From CAYUAI01 sp964442745 (GTDB lineage Bacteria > Pseudomonadota > Gammaproteobacteria > S012-40): a stretch of 64,000 nucleotides of DNA. The position numbers were made by a program, and so were the translations under genes. This document shows, one piece after another, positions 62,738 through 64,000 of this stretch. The stretch spans positions 105,339 through 169,338 of the forward strand of contig CAYUAI010000002.1 in assembly GCA_964442745.1 (NCBI GenBank), in the 5' to 3' direction. Position 1 is the stretch's first letter, and each line of letters starts with the position of its first letter. The notes below the pieces were generated by a model. That model made no database searches and was not told the DNA's origin. It saw only the letters and a list, made by a program, of their open reading frames with translations.

Positions 62738-63979
62738 ATGCGAATAAAAACCGTTATCAATAGCAACGATCCGATGAAACGATGGATGATTATTGTGCGT
62801 CTCTTATCTTCTTTTTTACTTTCTTTTTCGTTGTCACATGCAGCGGCTTTTAATCCTCAATTCTCCCCCCAACAATTAATTACCTACTGGCAGAAATATA
62901 TTATTCCTGCTGACGAAGATATTCAAGTGAGTTTGGCGCATAAGGTTCTTGATCAATTATTAAAAGCCTGGGATAAATCGAGAGTCGCGCCTGATTTCTA
63001 TGTTGTTGAATCACAAATGGGCTCTTGGGCCGCCTCTTTAGAAGATGGCAGTATATTATTAAGCCGTGCCGCCTTGGGTTTTGTGATGCAAGTGGATCAA
63101 GCGCTCTCTACCCATCGTTTAGCCTTTATATTGGCCCATGAAATGGCTCACCAGCGATCCGATGATTTATGGCAACAAAAATTTTTTCGTCTCGCGGGTA
63201 ACGAAGTGCCAGAGATTAAACAAAGATTAATGGAAGGTTTGGACGTGTCGGGCAATGATATCGTCGATTTAGAGCGTCGTGAAGCACAGGCGGATGCGGA
63301 TGGTTTGATACTGATGGCACTGGTTGGTTATGATCCCGTCAAAATTTTGCAAGACCGGGATTTTTTTACGACTTGGGCAGAAGCGATATGGGGGAACTCT
63401 TGTCTCGCTATCAATGACAAAGACGATATTTTTGAAGCCTGTTCACAAGCAAAATCTAGAGCCAGTCGAGCATATACTAAATTAAAGGATGTTGCCGCTA
63501 AATCGGTTTATTTTGAATTGGCGATACAAGCCTACGTGATGGGGGATTATCAGCGTTCGAGGGAGTATTTTACGGTTTTTGGGCGAGAATATCCTTATGG
63601 TGTGGTACATGCAAATATTGGCCTGAGTTATTTAGCGGAAGCGTTACAGATAAAAGAGCGCTTGATCGTCGAAACGAAAGAGAAAGAAAAATTCTATTAT
63701 TTTCCTTTAATACTGTCTGCGGATTCACCTTTTGATGAAAACAAACTATTGGCCTTAGAAAATTTTGGAACGTCGCGCACATTGTCAATAAAAAAAAGGC
63801 GGAAAGTTGTTCAATATAATATCGAACAGGCCATCAATGCCCTTGAGCAAGCGTTACAAATTAACTCAAATAACCCGCAATATTATTTGCACTTGGCAAT
63901 CTGTTATTTGATCGAAGAGAATCCTGCGATGGCACGAGGAATCTTGGTAACCGTTCACGGGTTTTCCCACTTGGCCTGA
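62738..63979 (+). CDS. M48 family metallopeptidase with TPR-like tail
   Basis: A 413-residue exported peptidase. Start ATG 62738 after TTAGG; a second Met at 62774 (MKRWMIIVRLL) is possible. The signal peptide ends LSHAAA. The zinc motif is HEMAH (His134, Glu135, His138), with the third ligand in ERREAQADADG. A C-terminal helical region resembles TPR repeats (AINALEQALQINSNNPQYYLHLAICY). This layout matches the BepA/YfgC-like and LoiP-like periplasmic proteases that look after outer membrane proteins. It ends at TGA 63979, just before the window edge. Confidence 0.85.
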   Translation: MRIKTVINSNDPMKRWMIIVRLLSSFLLSFSLSHAAAFNPQFSPQQLITYWQKYIIPADEDIQVSLAHKVLDQLLKAWDKSRVAPDFYVVESQMGSWAASLEDGSILLSRAALGFVMQVDQALSTHRLAFILAHEMAHQRSDDLWQQKFFRLAGNEVPEIKQRLMEGLDVSGNDIVDLERREAQADADGLILMALVGYDPVKILQDRDFFTTWAEAIWGNSCLAINDKDDIFEACSQAKSRASRAYTKLKDVAAKSVYFELAIQAYVMGDYQRSREYFTVFGREYPYGVVHANIGLSYLAEALQIKERLIVETKEKEKFYYFPLILSADSPFDENKLLALENFGTSRTLSIKKRRKVVQYNIEQAINALEQALQINSNNPQYYLHLAICYLIEENPAMARGILVTVHGFSHLA

Positions 63980-64000
63980 TAGCGGCTAAGTGATGAGGTA

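Overview
The window looks like chromosome of a gammaproteobacterium with moderate to low GC. The evidence is gene order: transketolase-gap-pgk, rsmD-coaD, ftsY-ftsE-ftsX-rpoH, petABC, aroQ-accB-accC-prmA-DUF3426-dusB-fis-purH, dsbD near fxsA-groESL, and yicC-rpoZ-spoT-ridA are all arrangements typical of that class. A cytochrome bc1 complex, HrcA-type control of groE and c-di-GMP and hybrid-kinase signalling point to a respiring, environmentally responsive cell. I cannot name a genus from the sequence alone. Nearly all genes are intact and tightly packed. Only 60.6-62.0 kb is clearly decayed or accessory.

Layout. 1-3.9 kb (minus): transketolase, GAPDH and the start of phosphoglycerate kinase. 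4.3-9.0 kb: a thioredoxin-fold protein, then a methylation-cycle cluster metK-ahcY-metF on the plus strand with unusual intergenic hairpins. 9.1-11.5 kb (minus): two exported DUF1566 proteins, one a Calx-beta lipoprotein. 11.8-15.3 kb: bioA, gamma-glutamyltranspeptidase and a ferredoxin. 15.4-19.3 kb (minus): coaD, rsmD and two M16 peptidases, one of which lacks the zinc motif. 19.4-24.4 kb (plus): ftsY-ftsE-ftsX followed by two tandem rpoH genes. 24.7-27.1 kb: a Lon-family protease. 27.2-30.0 kb (minus): cytochrome c and petABC. 30.1-39.2 kb (minus): purH, fis, dusB, a DUF3426 zinc-ribbon protein, prmA, accC, accB, aroQ. 39.7-42.6 kb (minus): TlpA-like thioredoxin and an enlarged DsbD. 43.0-45.8 kb (plus): fxsA and groESL. 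45.8-54.9 kb: hemW, rdgB, rph, a Ser/Thr kinase, yicC, rpoZ, spoT, ridA and a patatin lipase. 55-60.5 kb: a response regulator-GGDEF-EAL protein divergent from a BarA-like hybrid kinase. 60.6-62.0 kb: a candidate small RNA, a broken IS1380-type transposase, minus-strand coding remnants and a GC-rich palindromic element. 62.0-64.0 kb: a divergent pair, an exported DUF4384-like protein and an M48 peptidase.

The most notable regulatory observation concerns heat shock. A perfect CIRCE operator overlaps the groES promoter, and a near-CIRCE (16 of 18 arm positions, exact 9-bp spacer) lies upstream of the second rpoH. If real, this would place one of two sigma-32 paralogues under the HrcA repressor. 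Other points of interest are a DsbD with a duplicated N-terminal domain, a folded RNA candidate between ahcY and metF, and a two-hairpin small RNA candidate downstream of the hybrid kinase. I did not see a clear new defence or mobile system in this window.
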